64,000 nt of DNA from Streptococcaceae bacterium AM104-57. Its GTDB lineage: Bacteria; Bacillota; Bacilli; Lactobacillales; Streptococcaceae. The notes under the pieces are model-generated. The model was not told the origin of the DNA. It did no database searches and saw only the letters and a program-made list of their open reading frames with translations. Location: assembly GCA_027659245.1 (NCBI GenBank), contig JAQDPW010000002.1, positions 35,852-99,851 of the forward strand. Reading direction: 5' to 3'. Made by a program: the position numbers and the translations under genes. Positions within the stretch are counted from its first letter, which is position 1; every line of letters starts with the position of its first letter. This document shows, piece after piece, positions 36,321 to 46,122 of this stretch.

Positions 36321-37289
36321 TTAGTCTGCGTAAATATCTTCAAAAGCTGATTCTAGTGGAGGGAATGGGCTTTCTTCTGCAAACTTAACAGATGCTTCCA
36401 CTGCTTCCTTAACTTGCGCTTGAATTTCTTCGAGTTCTTCTGCACTAGCAATTTTATTCTCAACAAGGTACTTGCGAAGGTTTTCGATTGGATCTTTTTC
36501 TTTCCACTCATCGACTTCTTCACGTGTACGATATTTACCAGGGTCTGATGATGAGTGACCAAGCCAACGGTAAGTTACACTTTCGATCAAGACAGTACCT
36601 TTACCAGAACGAACATGGTCAACTGCTTTCTTAAATCCTTCGTAGACATCGATAACGTTATTACCGTCTTCGATAAACATTCCTGGAATACCGTAAGCAG
36701 CACTACGCTCATGGATATGCTTGACATTTGTCATTTTCTTAATATCGGCAGAGATTCCATAACCGTTATTGATACAGTAGAAAATAACTGGAAGATTCCA
36801 AATTGAAGCCATATTAACAGCTTCGTGGAATACACCTTCATTAGTCGCTCCATCACCAAAGAAGCAGACAACGATTTTACCAGTGTTTTTCATTTGTTGA
36901 GTAAGGGCTGCACCTACTGCGATTCCCATACCACCACCTACAATACCGTTAGCACCAAGGTTACCCGCATCTAGGTCGGCGATGTGCATTGATCCACCTT
37001 TACCTTTACAAGTTCCAGTATACTTACCAAGGATTTCAGCCATCATACCATTAAGGTCGATTCCTTTAGCAATGGCTTGTCCGTGACCACGGTGGTTCGA
37101 TGTTATGAGGTCGTCTTCGTTTAGAGCTAACATAGCCCCAACGTTTGCAGCTTCCTCACCAACAGAAAAGTGCGTCATACCTGGCACTTTACCTTTTTTT
37201 ACTAATTGAGCAATTTTTAAGTCCATACGACGAATTTCTTCCATCTTACGGAACATCTCAAGCAAAAGATTTTTATCTAAAGTTGACAT
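36321..37289 (-). CDS. pdhA: Pyruvate dehydrogenase E1 component, alpha subunit
   Basis: 322-residue thiamine-diphosphate-binding alpha subunit of E1. The TPP motif runs from GDGATNEG near residue 145 to the CINNGYG that closes it. HRGHGQAIAKG and the later RWLGHSSSDPGKYR loop (near 245-260) are typical of the family. It is the first gene of the operon E1 alpha, E1 beta, E2, E3, lplA and has a good promoter just upstream. The complex yields acetyl-CoA and NADH in the cytoplasm and feeds the pta route further on in the window. Confidence 0.93.
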   Translation of the reverse strand: MSTLDKNLLLEMFRKMEEIRRMDLKIAQLVKKGKVPGMTHFSVGEEAANVGAMLALNEDDLITSNHRGHGQAIAKGIDLNGMMAEILGKYTGTCKGKGGSMHIADLDAGNLGANGIVGGGMGIAVGAALTQQMKNTGKIVVCFFGDGATNEGVFHEAVNMASIWNLPVIFYCINNGYGISADIKKMTNVKHIHERSAAYGIPGMFIEDGNNVIDVYEGFKKAVDHVRSGKGTVLIESVTYRWLGHSSSDPGKYRTREEVDEWKEKDPIENLRKYLVENKIASAEELEEIQAQVKEAVEASVKFAEESPFPPLESAFEDIYAD

Positions 37290-37325
37290 AATCTTGCCTT
37301 TCTAAGTTTAATTTCTTATAGTTCT

Positions 37326-37354
37326 ATTCTAACTGATAGGTTAACTAGAGTCAA
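37326..37354 (-). promoter_or_regulatory. Promoter of the pyruvate dehydrogenase operon
   Basis: On the - strand TTGACT (37349-37354) and TAGAAT (37326-37331) are separated by exactly 17 bases, close to the vegetative consensus. Transcription would start about 30 bases before pdhA. Confidence 0.7.
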
Positions 37355-37390
37355 AGATTATGCTTGATAATTTTTCACAATATAAAAAAA

Positions 37391-37417
37391 GAAAAGTCAA
37401 TGAAATCAAGACTTCTC
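37391..37417 (-). terminator. Terminator of the MATE transporter gene
   Basis: On the - strand GAGAAGTC pairs with GACTTTTC around an 11-base loop, followed by a run of seven T. Confidence 0.75.
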
Positions 37418-37469
37418 TTTACATAAAATAACTATTTCACAAACTGTTTTTCCAGTTTTTTTCATCAAA

Positions 37470-38810
37470 TTATTTGATTGTTTTCATAATAACTTGTAAA
37501 CGCCACTGATAAAGGATACCACTAATCACCAGACTAACAATTAAACCAATCCAATAAGAATAGGCAGCTAATCCTGTCCAATGATCTAGGACTAATCCAA
37601 GTGGAATGGCTACACCCCAGTATCCGAGAAGTCCAAGATAGAAGGGAACAACTGTATCCTTGTAGCCACGTAAAATTCCTTGCAGAGGTGCTGCGAAGGT
37701 ATCAGCTAATTGGAAAAACAAACTATAGGTCATAAAAGAAGCTGTCAATTGAATGAAATCGGGATCTTGACCATAGAGACTAGCAACATTTTCACGATAA
37801 ATATAAAGGAAACTAAGTGTCAAAATCGCGAAAATCATAGCTGTTAAACGTCCAATAAGTATGTATTGCTTAGCATCGTTTAAGCGTCTAGCCCCTACTT
37901 CGTAGGAAACAACAATAGCCATGGCTGTTGAGATGCTCATAGGAAAGGCATACATGAGATTTGAGAAGTTCATGGCAGACTGATGGCTTGCGATAATAAG
38001 AGATGAAAACTTTGCCATAATCAAGCCGACTACTGAAAAAATGGCTACTTCAGCAAAGACAGTTCCACCAATTGGTAACCCAAGACGAATAGCTTCTTTG
38101 ATTTTTTCTATTCGCAAGGGCATTGGTACTTCTAGATGATATTCCTTAAGCTTTTTATTCTTTAACAAGACAAGGATAGAAATCAATAACAAAACCCAGT
38201 AGGCAAGTGAGGTACCGAGACCTGCACCTGCACCTCCAAGTTCAGGGACTCCAAATGCACCATAAATCAATACATAGTTGAAACCACTATTAAAAGGAAG
38301 CAAGAGAAGCATGAGATACATAGATAATTTTGTTAATCCGAGTGTATCAAGTAGAGAACGTATCACACTGAAAAGTAAGAGCGGGATAATACCGATAGCT
38401 AGTAGCCACAAATAACGGGTTGCTACACTTGCTACAGCTGTCTCTAATCCCATATATCCCAAAATAACTGGTACTAAAAAGAAGACTAGTACAAAAAGAA
38501 TAAGGGATAAGGCTAAAGATAGATAAATAAATTGATAAAAATCTGAAGCAACCTTTTTCTTCTGTCCTTGGCCCAAATGGTGTCCGATAATAGGTACTAA
38601 GGCTGATACAATCCCTGTCAGAAAGGTGAAAAAAGGATTCCATAAGCTTGTAGCTATGGAAACTCCTGCCAGATCCAGTGTATTATACTGACCCGTCATT
38701 GTTGTATCAACAAAGGAGGCCGAATAATTAGCAAATTGGTAAATCAATATCGGAAAGAATATTTTTAAAAATAAGATAATTTTATCTTTGAGATGTTGAG
38801 TTGAGTACAT
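37470..38810 (-). CDS. MATE-family multidrug/Na+ antiporter
   Basis: 446-residue membrane protein with 12 predicted helices of the MATE (NorM/DinF) family, which export cationic drugs in exchange for Na+ or H+. The duplicated MATE layout shows in ANYSASFVDTTMTGQYN near residue 26 and PIGGTVFAEVAIFSVVG near 245. GLGTSLAYW in helix 6 and LRGYKDTVVPF near 383 are also typical. It follows the small cysteine protein gene by 11 bases and ends at its own terminator. It is probably not the recA-linked dinF, since recA is absent here. Confidence 0.9.
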   Translation of the reverse strand: MYSTQHLKDKIILFLKIFFPILIYQFANYSASFVDTTMTGQYNTLDLAGVSIATSLWNPFFTFLTGIVSALVPIIGHHLGQGQKKKVASDFYQFIYLSLALSLILFVLVFFLVPVILGYMGLETAVASVATRYLWLLAIGIIPLLLFSVIRSLLDTLGLTKLSMYLMLLLLPFNSGFNYVLIYGAFGVPELGGAGAGLGTSLAYWVLLLISILVLLKNKKLKEYHLEVPMPLRIEKIKEAIRLGLPIGGTVFAEVAIFSVVGLIMAKFSSLIIASHQSAMNFSNLMYAFPMSISTAMAIVVSYEVGARRLNDAKQYILIGRLTAMIFAILTLSFLYIYRENVASLYGQDPDFIQLTASFMTYSLFFQLADTFAAPLQGILRGYKDTVVPFYLGLLGYWGVAIPLGLVLDHWTGLAAYSYWIGLIVSLVISGILYQWRLQVIMKTIK

Positions 38811-38821
38811 ACCTTCTCTTT

Positions 38822-39082
38822 CTACTCCTTTTCATCCAAGCCAAAAAGCTTTAAGCCGTATTTTTTCAAGCTTAATGGTGGATTACTAGCTTTTGATGTC
38901 GTGTGCCAACAATTACAAGTGTCGCAATAATAGCTCCTAACCAAGCCGCCATTATCATAGTCTACGGCGTGGTCGGCTTTTTCCTTGGTTTCATATTGAA
39001 GTTTAGTACGGTTGGCAGCAGGACAAAACACTCCGTGACAAGCCTTTCTTTTTCTATCTCTAAGTTTACGAAAATAATTCAT
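38822..39082 (-). CDS. Small Cys/His-rich protein of unknown function
   Basis: 86-residue basic protein with two cysteine groups: CHGVFCP near residue 15, and YYCDTCNCWHTTS near 50. The second looks like a small zinc-ribbon knuckle. I do not recognise a named family. ATG 39082 was chosen because AGGAG lies 7 bases upstream; the TTG at 39088 is too close. It lies between pyrC (10 bases) and the MATE gene (11 bases), so all three are likely co-transcribed. Confidence 0.7.
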   Translation of the reverse strand: MNYFRKLRDRKRKACHGVFCPAANRTKLQYETKEKADHAVDYDNGGLVRSYYCDTCNCWHTTSKASNPPLSLKKYGLKLFGLDEKE

Positions 39083-39092
39083 CCTCAAGCTC

Positions 39093-40364
39093 CTACTCTG
39101 CTTGATAAACGATTTGGCCCTTACAGATGGTGTATTTGACCTGCCCTTTTAACTCTTCACCGATAAATGGTGAGTTAGATGCTTTAGAAGCAAAATGTGA
39201 TCCTATGATACGGTTTTCCTTATCATCAAAAATGGTAATGTCTGCAGGTCCATTTTCAGCCAAATAACCCGCTTCAAAGTTATATAGTTTAGCTGGATTA
39301 AGAGTCATTTTTTCAAGCAATTCCATCAAGGTCAAATGACCAGCTTCAACCAAGTAGGTTAAACCAAGTGACAAGGACGTTTCCAGTCCTGTCATACCTG
39401 AAGGAGCTTTAGTGATATCCTCGACATTCTTTTCATCAGCATGGTGAGGCGCGTGGTCAGTTGCAATGACAGAAATAACTCCTGACTTAAGACCTTCGAT
39501 AACAGCAAGGCGGTCTGATTCCAAGCGTAAAGGTGGATTCATTTTTGCATTGCTTCCTTGGGTTAAGAGCAAGGCTTCAGTTTTAGAAAAATGTTGTGGA
39601 GCTACTTCTGCTGTAACCTGAGCACCTAGACCTTGAGCAAACTCCACAACTTTGACACTCTCTTCTTTAGACAAGTGCTGAATGTGGACATGGGCTTTGG
39701 TTGCATAGGCAATCATCACGTCACGGGCAATCATTGCATACTCAGCTACTCCTGTTGCCCCACAAATATGGAAGTGTTCTTTAGCAATCTTTTCATTAAA
39801 GCCGAGAATTCCATTCAAGCCTGGATCTTCCTCATGAAGGCAGACAAAGGTCCCAAGTTTTTTTGCAGTTTCAAATGCTTCTTTAACTACTTTACTACTT
39901 TCAAGAGGAATACCATCATCTGAAAAACCAACGGCTCCAGCTTCTAAAAGAGCCTTAAAGTCTGTCAAATCTTGGCCATTAAAGTTCTTGGTAATTGTTG
40001 CTACAGATTTAACGTTGATCTTTTCCTTTGCCGCAGATTGAAGAACTTCCTGCAAAGTCTCAACATCTGAGATAGTTGGATTAGTATTAGCCATCATAAC
40101 GACAGTTGTAAATCCACCTGCAGCTGCTGCTAGTGCTCCCGTATGAATGTCTTCTTTATGAGTTTGACCAGGTTCACGGAAATGAACATGGATATCCACC
40201 AAGCCAGGCGCAACCACAAGACCAGTAGCATCTATTACTTGAACTCCCTCAACATCGATTCGAGGAGCGATTTTAACGATTTTTCCATTTTCAACTAAAA
40301 TATCACTGACTTGATCCAAACCAGACTTAGGATCCATTACACGGCCGTTTTTGATTACTAACAT
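39093..40364 (-). CDS. pyrC: Dihydroorotase
   Basis: 423-residue class I dihydroorotase, which closes N-carbamoyl-aspartate to dihydroorotate in pyrimidine synthesis. Metal-binding motif [16 protein letters not shown] is near residue 58 and [12 protein letters not shown] near 300, with conserved histidines between. It follows mutX by 12 bases and so belongs to the ung-mutX-pyrC group on this strand. I see no PyrR-type attenuator upstream. Confidence 0.95.
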   Translation of the reverse strand: MLVIKNGRVMDPKSGLDQVSDILVENGKIVKIAPRIDVEGVQVIDATGLVVAPGLVDIHVHFREPGQTHKEDIHTGALAAAAGGFTTVVMMANTNPTISDVETLQEVLQSAAKEKINVKSVATITKNFNGQDLTDFKALLEAGAVGFSDDGIPLESSKVVKEAFETAKKLGTFVCLHEEDPGLNGILGFNEKIAKEHFHICGATGVAEYAMIARDVMIAYATKAHVHIQHLSKEESVKVVEFAQGLGAQVTAEVAPQHFSKTEALLLTQGSNAKMNPPLRLESDRLAVIEGLKSGVISVIATDHAPHHADEKNVEDITKAPSGMTGLETSLSLGLTYLVEAGHLTLMELLEKMTLNPAKLYNFEAGYLAENGPADITIFDDKENRIIGSHFASKASNSPFIGEELKGQVKYTICKGQIVYQAE

Positions 40365-40376
40365 CGCTTTACTCCT

Positions 40377-40841
40377 TTATTCGTAGAAATCCACTTGAGT
40401 GTCCAATAATTTATCACCATCATAGACAAATTTAGCTGAAAAGAATGGTTTATCTTCTAAAAGCCACTCTACGAAGGTGTGGTCTCCTTCCCAGGTTGGT
40501 TTGCTTAAAACCTCATCATAAGGAACCCATTCTAAAGTCCCTTCATTACAGTCAATCAACTCACCTTCGAACTCAGTTACTTTAAATACATAGGTGTACC
40601 AGTCAAGGTCTGGTGTAAACTCTGGAAAGGTGATTACACCTTTAAGAACTGGCTTAGCCTTCAATCCTGTTTCTTCTAAAATCTCGCGGGCAGCACATTC
40701 TTGTGGAGTTTCCCCCCGTTCTAACTTTCCACCTACACCGATCCATTTTCCTTCATGGACATCATTAGGCTTTTTATTGCGATGGAGCATGAGCAATTCT
40801 TTTCCATTATCAATGTAGCAAATTGTCGCTAACTGAAGCAT
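40377..40841 (-). CDS. mutX: 8-oxo-dGTP diphosphatase, MutX/MutT type
   Basis: 154-residue Nudix hydrolase that sanitises the nucleotide pool by hydrolysing 8-oxo-dGTP, preventing A:T to C:G transversions. The Nudix box spans about residues 37-59: GGKLERGE, then CAAREILEETGL with the metal-binding glutamates. It lies 9 bases after ung, another DNA-maintenance gene, and 12 before pyrC, so one transcript is likely. The mutX name follows the pneumococcal gene of the same length and context. Confidence 0.9.
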   Translation of the reverse strand: MLQLATICYIDNGKELLMLHRNKKPNDVHEGKWIGVGGKLERGETPQECAAREILEETGLKAKPVLKGVITFPEFTPDLDWYTYVFKVTEFEGELIDCNEGTLEWVPYDEVLSKPTWEGDHTFVEWLLEDKPFFSAKFVYDGDKLLDTQVDFYE

Positions 40842-40850
40842 ATTCTCTCC

Positions 40851-41504
40851 TTATCTAAGCCAATCGATTGGCTCTTGTCCTGTCTCTTTTAAGAATGCAT
40901 TGGCCTTGGAAAAAGGCTTGGAACCCCAAAATCCTCTATAAACTGACAAAGGACTGGGATGGGCTGATTCGATAATCAAGTGATGAGGATTGGTAACTAA
41001 GGCCTTCTTCTTGCGTGCATAAGCTCCCCAGAGTACAAAAACGACTGGTCTATCTAGATGATTGACCACCTGAATCACAGCATCCGTAAAAGGCTCCCAT
41101 ATCTGACCAGCATGACCATTGGCCTGTCCAGCAGGAACTGTCAAACAAGCATTAAGAAGCAAGACTCCTTGCTCAGCCCAAGCTGTCAAATCATGAGATT
41201 TCTTGACCCCGATATCATCTGACAATTCTTTCAAGATATTTTGCAAGGATGGCGGAGCTGGGATAGAGTCAGGTACAGAAAAACTCAAGCCCTGCGCTTG
41301 ACCTGGCCCGTGATAAGGATCTTGCCCTAGAATCACCACCTTAACTTCTTCAAGCGGTGTTGTCAATAGAGCCTGAAAAACCTTTTCCTTGGGTGGATAA
41401 ATAGTCCCTTGAGCATAGACCTTCTCCATAAACTGATTGATTTTCCCAAAATAACCCTCAGGTAATTGCTCCTTAATCAAAGCATGCCAAGACGAGTGTT
41501 CCAT
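40851..41504 (-). CDS. ung: Uracil-DNA glycosylase
   Basis: 217-residue family 1 UDG that removes uracil from DNA at the first step of base excision repair. Catalytic water-activating motif [16 protein letters not shown] is near residue 60, LLLNACLTV near 118, and [10 protein letters not shown] near 185. I chose the ATG at 41504, where AAGGAG is 6 bases upstream; the TTG at 41510 is too close to it. A TATAAT on this strand at 41533-41538 is the probable -10 for ung-mutX-pyrC. Confidence 0.96.
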   Translation of the reverse strand: MEHSSWHALIKEQLPEGYFGKINQFMEKVYAQGTIYPPKEKVFQALLTTPLEEVKVVILGQDPYHGPGQAQGLSFSVPDSIPAPPSLQNILKELSDDIGVKKSHDLTAWAEQGVLLLNACLTVPAGQANGHAGQIWEPFTDAVIQVVNHLDRPVVFVLWGAYARKKKALVTNPHHLIIESAHPSPLSVYRGFWGSKPFSKANAFLKETGQEPIDWLR

Positions 41505-41541
41505 AGCCAACTCCTTCGTTTTTACTGCCTCTATTATAGCA

Positions 41542-41566
41542 AAAAGTGGCTTTCTAAACCACTTTT
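41542..41566 (-). terminator. Terminator of the DUF4259-like gene
   Basis: AAAAGTGG at 41542-41549 pairs with CCACTTTT at 41559-41566. On the - strand a short T-run follows. It separates this gene from the ung promoter. Confidence 0.7.
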
Positions 41567-41621
41567 AAAAGTATCTATTGATATTTGAGAAGTTTTATAG
41601 AGAATTTATACTAAAGAGCCT

Positions 41622-42533
41622 TTATTCACCACCTTTTCTCGTATTAGAAAGGATAAATTCTTTGTCGATTTCATCAATAATCAATTCTGTTCGAGTATTA
41701 AGTTTTTCATCAAATCTTTTATTCAATTCCTTTACAACGCTTATCTTAAACTCATCACTTGATTTTTGTTTATAGTAATCAAATCCTCCAGAAGCCGCGC
41801 TACAGCAACTCCCCCAATCTGAAAGATAGCCTATTATTTCAAAAACACTATCATTGTATTTTTCAAATTTTTTAGTTGCAGAACTTTTTAGATAGCCTGA
41901 AATACAATTTACAAAAGAGTAGTAATACTTAGAGTCACGAAATGAATTGAATTCTACACTATGAAAACTCGGATCAAGAATACGTGCTGATCGCACATCT
42001 TTCATGGTGGGTTTTGTGGTCATTTTAATATCAGTCTGCAGATAAGCATAATAGGTTTCCTTATCAAAGAAAGCTCCATCTACCGCTATCAAAGCACCAT
42101 ACATTCCATCTTCATAATGAAACACCATCACAGCACCGTTCCTATATTTGCTTTCTACAGGAACAGGCGGAGCAATTCTCTTTTTGGGATTTTCTTTTTT
42201 TACACTAATTTTTTCTAAAAACTTTTCTAGATTTTCACTTCTTTGTTCTAAAAATTCACTATCTGCACCCAATTCTTCGGCAAGTTCTAAATCCTCTTTG
42301 TTGAGAATGATTTCTTTAATTTCAAGCAAGAATTCGTCATCTAATTGCCCAACTTCCCATAAACAGTGTGCTAAGGCGAACAAGACATCATACATATCGT
42401 CATCGTATAAATCCGATGTCAAGTCATTTTTAATTGTATTTGCATCTTCTCCTTGATTGTATCTCTCGAAGAATTCTTCTTTAATATCTAAGGAGGTGTC
42501 ATTTCCAAAAATCGTTGCATCCCATGTTCCCAT
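41622..42533 (-). CDS. DUF4259-like protein of unknown function
   Basis: 303-residue acidic cytoplasmic protein. The N-terminus MGTWDATIFGNDTSLD, with a following helical region containing ALAHCLWEVGQLDDE, resembles the DUF4259 family, which often sits among immunity-type genes. A charged linker rich in Lys and Glu (about 105-135) precedes a second, unrecognised domain with GAVMVFHYEDGMYGALIAVD. It lies alone between ung and a HAD gene, with AAAGGAG before the ATG and its own terminator. Function unknown; a role as a toxin-immunity protein is speculation. Confidence 0.6.
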   Translation of the reverse strand: MGTWDATIFGNDTSLDIKEEFFERYNQGEDANTIKNDLTSDLYDDDMYDVLFALAHCLWEVGQLDDEFLLEIKEIILNKEDLELAEELGADSEFLEQRSENLEKFLEKISVKKENPKKRIAPPVPVESKYRNGAVMVFHYEDGMYGALIAVDGAFFDKETYYAYLQTDIKMTTKPTMKDVRSARILDPSFHSVEFNSFRDSKYYYSFVNCISGYLKSSATKKFEKYNDSVFEIIGYLSDWGSCCSAASGGFDYYKQKSSDEFKISVVKELNKRFDEKLNTRTELIIDEIDKEFILSNTRKGGE

Positions 42534-42572
42534 AATTTTATGCTCCTTTTATTTAATTTTATTTTGGAATCT

Positions 42573-43265
42573 TTAAAGTTTCCCCAAACAATTCAGCAAA
42601 TCTTTATAAGAATGAACCTCGTGTGTTGGATGCAGTTGTGTTGTATTTTCTAAATGTTGAGGATTGTACCAGATAGTATCAATTCCTGCATTTTGCCCAC
42701 CTTGAATATCAGCTGACAAAGAATCACCAATCATAAGCGTCTGATTTTTATCAAAGTTAGGGATACAAGCTCCAATTTTTTCATAGAACTCAGCATCTGG
42801 TTTTTGAGTATGGAGTTGTTCTGATATAAAAATTTCCTTGAAATATGGTGCAATACCAGATTGCTTCAAACGACCTGTCTGAATATAGGTGATTCCATTT
42901 GTCGCAGCATAGAGCTCATAGCCCTGACTTATCAATTTTCTTAATAAATCTTCGACACCTGGGAAAGTCTGACCTTGTTTAGATAGGAAAAACTGGTAGC
43001 GCTCTGCTAAGTAAGACCCATCTTTTTCAATACCAAAGTGAGCAAACAATTTTGCAAAACGTGTGTTGATCAATTCTGATTTTGTAATCTTTTTCTGTTC
43101 CAAATCCTTCCAAAGTGATTTGTTCATAGGTACATAATAATCTTTGTAAGCTTGGATATCCTCTACTCCTTCTTCTTCTAAGAGTTGCGTCAGAGCTATA
43201 TCCTCGGCAGCATCAAAATCGAGTAAGGTATGGTCAAGATCAAATAATAGAAATTTGTATTTCAA
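42573..43265 (-). CDS. YjjG-type HAD pyrimidine nucleotidase
   Basis: 230-residue HAD-superfamily hydrolase of the YjjG branch, which dephosphorylates noncanonical pyrimidine nucleotides. Motif I LFDLDHTLLDFDAAED is near residue 7, with nucleophile Asp and acid/base Asp. The cap is a helical C1 type (about 18-85). Motif II is YAATNGI near 118, and MIGDSLSADIQGGQNAG near 175 carries the metal-binding aspartates. It stands between the DUF4259-like gene and pta. Confidence 0.85.
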   Translation of the reverse strand: MKYKFLLFDLDHTLLDFDAAEDIALTQLLEEEGVEDIQAYKDYYVPMNKSLWKDLEQKKITKSELINTRFAKLFAHFGIEKDGSYLAERYQFFLSKQGQTFPGVEDLLRKLISQGYELYAATNGITYIQTGRLKQSGIAPYFKEIFISEQLHTQKPDAEFYEKIGACIPNFDKNQTLMIGDSLSADIQGGQNAGIDTIWYNPQHLENTTQLHPTHEVHSYKDLLNCLGKL

Positions 43266-43383
43266 TCTATAAAATCCTTTCTGTATTTGGAAGATAAAGA
43301 AATTGAACTCTTAAACCTTAGAGCTAACTAACCAAAAAGCTAGGACAAAGCATAAGAATCTCTTTAATCTTTCCTACTTGAAA

Positions 43384-43412
43384 AGCTCCTTTAAGAGAAA
43401 AGGAGCTGTATT
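43384..43412 (-). terminator. Terminator of the pta operon
   Basis: On the - strand AGCTCCTTT pairs perfectly with AAAGGAGCT, followed by TTTTC. The stem is at 43384-43392 and 43399-43407, just after the pta stop. Confidence 0.75.
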
Positions 43413-43417
43413 TCAAA

Positions 43418-44392
43418 TTATTGGTGTACAGCTTGGGCTGCTGTGATAAGAGTAAGTTTGAAGACGTCGTCTGAATTACATCCGCGTGAAAGGTCATTAA
43501 CTGGTTTGTTCAAACCTTGCAATACTGGACCAACCGCTGCAAATCCACCGAGACGTTCTGCCATCTTGTAACCAATATTTCCTGCTTCAATACCTGGGAA
43601 GATAAAGACGTTTGCTTGTCCAGCAACCTTGCTTCCTGGTGCCTTAAGAGCAGCTGTTTCTGGAACGAAGGCAGCATCGAATTGCAATTCCCCATCAATT
43701 TCAAGGTCAGGACGAAGATCATGAGCAATCTTAGTTGCTTCAACAACTTTATCTACGCTTTCACCAAAACCAGAACCTTTAGTTGAATAGCTTAGCATTG
43801 CAATTTTTGGTTCGATACCGAACATCTTAGCTGTGATAGCAGAGTTAATCGCAATTTCTGCCAAAGCTTCAGCATCAGGATTGATATTGATGGCACAGTC
43901 ACCAAATAGGTAACGCTCAGTGCCACGAACCATAAGGAAGGCACCTGAAGTACGACTAACATTTGGACGTGTTTTAATGATTTGAAGGGCTGGGCGAACA
44001 GTTGCCGCAGTAGAGTGAATAGCTCCTGAAACCATTCCATCTACCAAGCCCATGTATACCAACATAACACCAAAATAGTTCACGTCTTTAACCAAGATTT
44101 TGCGAACTTCTTCTTCAGTCATTTTTCCTTTACGACGTTCTACAAGTGATGCTACCATGTCTTCGAATTGAGGATAATGTGCAGGATCGATCACTTCATA
44201 ACCGTCCATAATTCCTTCGATTTCAAGATAGATTTTAATTTTATCAGGATTTCCAAGTAGGACAGGAATAACTCCTGTTTCTTTTACGATGCGTTTTGTT
44301 GCTTGAAGAATACGTGGTTCTTCACCTTCAGGCAAAACAATACGTGCATTTTTACCAACTAGGTTGGCTTTTAAACTTTCAAAAACTTCCAT
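43418..44392 (-). CDS. pta: Phosphate acetyltransferase
   Basis: 324-residue short-form Pta, which converts acetyl-CoA and phosphate to acetyl phosphate in the Pta-AckA overflow pathway. Typical segments are ARIVLPEGEEPRILQA near residue 17, VDGMVSGAIHSTAATVRPALQ near 119 and SYSTKGSGFGESVDKV near 205. It follows the pseudouridine synthase gene by 15 bases. With pdhABCD in the same window it links pyruvate oxidation to ATP and acetyl phosphate formation. Confidence 0.95.
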   Translation of the reverse strand: MEVFESLKANLVGKNARIVLPEGEEPRILQATKRIVKETGVIPVLLGNPDKIKIYLEIEGIMDGYEVIDPAHYPQFEDMVASLVERRKGKMTEEEVRKILVKDVNYFGVMLVYMGLVDGMVSGAIHSTAATVRPALQIIKTRPNVSRTSGAFLMVRGTERYLFGDCAININPDAEALAEIAINSAITAKMFGIEPKIAMLSYSTKGSGFGESVDKVVEATKIAHDLRPDLEIDGELQFDAAFVPETAALKAPGSKVAGQANVFIFPGIEAGNIGYKMAERLGGFAAVGPVLQGLNKPVNDLSRGCNSDDVFKLTLITAAQAVHQ

Positions 44393-44407
44393 GAGTTTTT
44401 ACTCCTT

Positions 44408-45307
44408 TTAAGATAAATTATTATTTGATAACTGAGTAATAAGGGTGTTGAAATCATCCGGCAGTGGACTTTCCATCTCCAACTGCTCTTCAAGAAAAGG
44501 ATGATAAAACGATAAGTAATGGCAATGCAGAGCTTGACGCTCTATGCCATGTTCAAGACTACCACCATAGAGGTCATCACCAAGCAAAGGGAAACCGATA
44601 TGTGAGAAATGGACACGAATCTGGTGTGTCCTTCCTGTATGCAGTCGAATATCAACTAGATGAATATTGCCATAAGACTCCACTATACGATAGGAAGTAT
44701 GGGCATACTTACCACCTTTTGCAACTCGTCTAGTAATGATTGAATCTTCGTCACGGGCAATCGGTGCAATAATCTCACCTTGAGGTTCCAGAAAACCATC
44801 TCCTTTAACCAGAGCAAAATAGCGCTTTTCAATGGCTTTCTTTTGCAACTGTTTGTCTAGCCTAGCATGAGCATAACCATGTTTCGCAAAAAGCATAAGA
44901 CCCGAAGTGTCTCGATCTAGTCTGGTTACAATGTGGACCTGCTGATTTTCATAGTTCTGTTTCACATAGTAGCCCTTGATAAAGTTAGCTATGGTATTAG
45001 AATGATTGACGCTCGGAATTGATGCCACACCAAAGGGTTTGTTTAAAATCAAGAAATGATCATCCTCAAACAGAATATCCAGTGGATAATCTATTGCTTC
45101 CAGTGTCTCGAAACCTTCCTCAGGAGGAATGTCGATGACAACTACATCTCCTATATCCAAGAGATAGGTTGCATTTTGTGGATGACCGTTTACGCGAATA
45201 TCTCCACCTCGAAACTTGATTTTGGCTAGCAAACCTTTAGAGACTTCATGCTTTTTCAAAAAGGTCTTTACCTTGACGTGTTCGTCAGCAATGAACTCAA
45301 ATCTCAT
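44408..45307 (-). CDS. RluD-family rRNA pseudouridine synthase
   Basis: 299-residue RluA/RluD-family enzyme that isomerises uridines in 23S rRNA. An S4-like RNA-binding N-terminus (about 12-60, [18 protein letters not shown]) is followed by the catalytic domain with [16 protein letters not shown] near residue 130, whose Asp is the nucleophile. [20 protein letters not shown] lies near 225. The start overlaps the nadK stop by 4 bases. The relQ-nadK-rluD-pta order is that of pneumococcus. Confidence 0.9.
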   Translation of the reverse strand: MRFEFIADEHVKVKTFLKKHEVSKGLLAKIKFRGGDIRVNGHPQNATYLLDIGDVVVIDIPPEEGFETLEAIDYPLDILFEDDHFLILNKPFGVASIPSVNHSNTIANFIKGYYVKQNYENQQVHIVTRLDRDTSGLMLFAKHGYAHARLDKQLQKKAIEKRYFALVKGDGFLEPQGEIIAPIARDEDSIITRRVAKGGKYAHTSYRIVESYGNIHLVDIRLHTGRTHQIRVHFSHIGFPLLGDDLYGGSLEHGIERQALHCHYLSFYHPFLEEQLEMESPLPDDFNTLITQLSNNNLS

Positions 45308-46122
45308 TCATCCACCTCACCAATAAAGGCATCCTTGACACGATTCCAAAAACTGGTATGACTTGGAGTTGCGACAAAGTGGATCTTGTAGTGGTCTATT
45401 TGGTATTCTATTCTTTCAATATTACGGTAAGAATAAATGCTATTGTCAACAGAAATCGTATGATAATCATTGCGAGTCGGTATCAATTCAATCTTATCCT
45501 TCTTAGGCACAATGATAGACGAACCGAGAGTCCTATAGACACGGTTGTTCAAACTTGCAATCTCTGTCAATTGTAGAGCTTCGATAGTGTGATGTAATAC
45601 AGCACCCCCAAGAGATTTATTATAGGCTGTACTACCAGTTGGTGTCGAGACGGTCAAACCATCCCCCCGAAAGCGTTCAAACGGTACATGATTGATGACA
45701 ACATCCGCTACCATGGTTCTGTCAGTTCTCCGAATGCTTGCTTCGTTCAAGGCACGGAAAATTTTCACTTCACCATTTTCCAGAAAAATCTTTACATTTA
45801 AAAGCGGGTATGATACTCGAGCTCCACTGTCTAATAGCAAATTAGTAACCAGTTGATCCAGTTCGAAATCACGATAGTCCGTATAAAAGCCCAAGTGCCC
45901 CGTATGAACTCCCACAAAACGAACCTTATCCAGCTGGTCTTCATACTTGTGAAAGGCAGACAAGAGCATGCCATCTCCACCAATGGAAATCACAATATCT
46001 GGATTTTTGTCGTTTAATATAAAGTTATTTTTCCTGAGTCGATCTTTTAACTCATATAGGACTCTTTGACTTTGAGGCTTGCGGTTAGCGATTAGATCAA
46101 TTCGTTTACCTGTATTCTTCAT
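45304..46122 (-). CDS. nadK: NAD kinase
   Basis: 272-residue NAD kinase that phosphorylates NAD to NADP. The ATP/NAD-binding motif [15 protein letters not shown] is near residue 46, with the catalytic Asp. [18 protein letters not shown] is near 150 and [16 protein letters not shown] just before it. Met at 46122 was chosen because [16 protein letters not shown] is the conserved start; the track extension to 46134 adds only four residues. It overlaps relQ by 17 bases and the rluD-like gene by 4. Confidence 0.95.
   Translation of the reverse strand: MKNTGKRIDLIANRKPQSQRVLYELKDRLRKNNFILNDKNPDIVISIGGDGMLLSAFHKYEDQLDKVRFVGVHTGHLGFYTDYRDFELDQLVTNLLLDSGARVSYPLLNVKIFLENGEVKIFRALNEASIRRTDRTMVADVVINHVPFERFRGDGLTVSTPTGSTAYNKSLGGAVLHHTIEALQLTEIASLNNRVYRTLGSSIIVPKKDKIELIPTRNDYHTISVDNSIYSYRNIERIEYQIDHYKIHFVATPSHTSFWNRVKDAFIGEVDE

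Noticed and set aside
36012..36350. 112-codon + strand ORF opposite pdhB
   Set aside because: Antisense shadow of a clear E1 beta gene. Ser/Thr-rich translation is typical of such shadows.
37362..37380. Rex-box-like TTGATAATTTTTCACAA upstream of pdhA
   Set aside because: One base too short and mismatched in the left half. It is 8 bases outside the -35, so regulation by Rex is possible but not supported.
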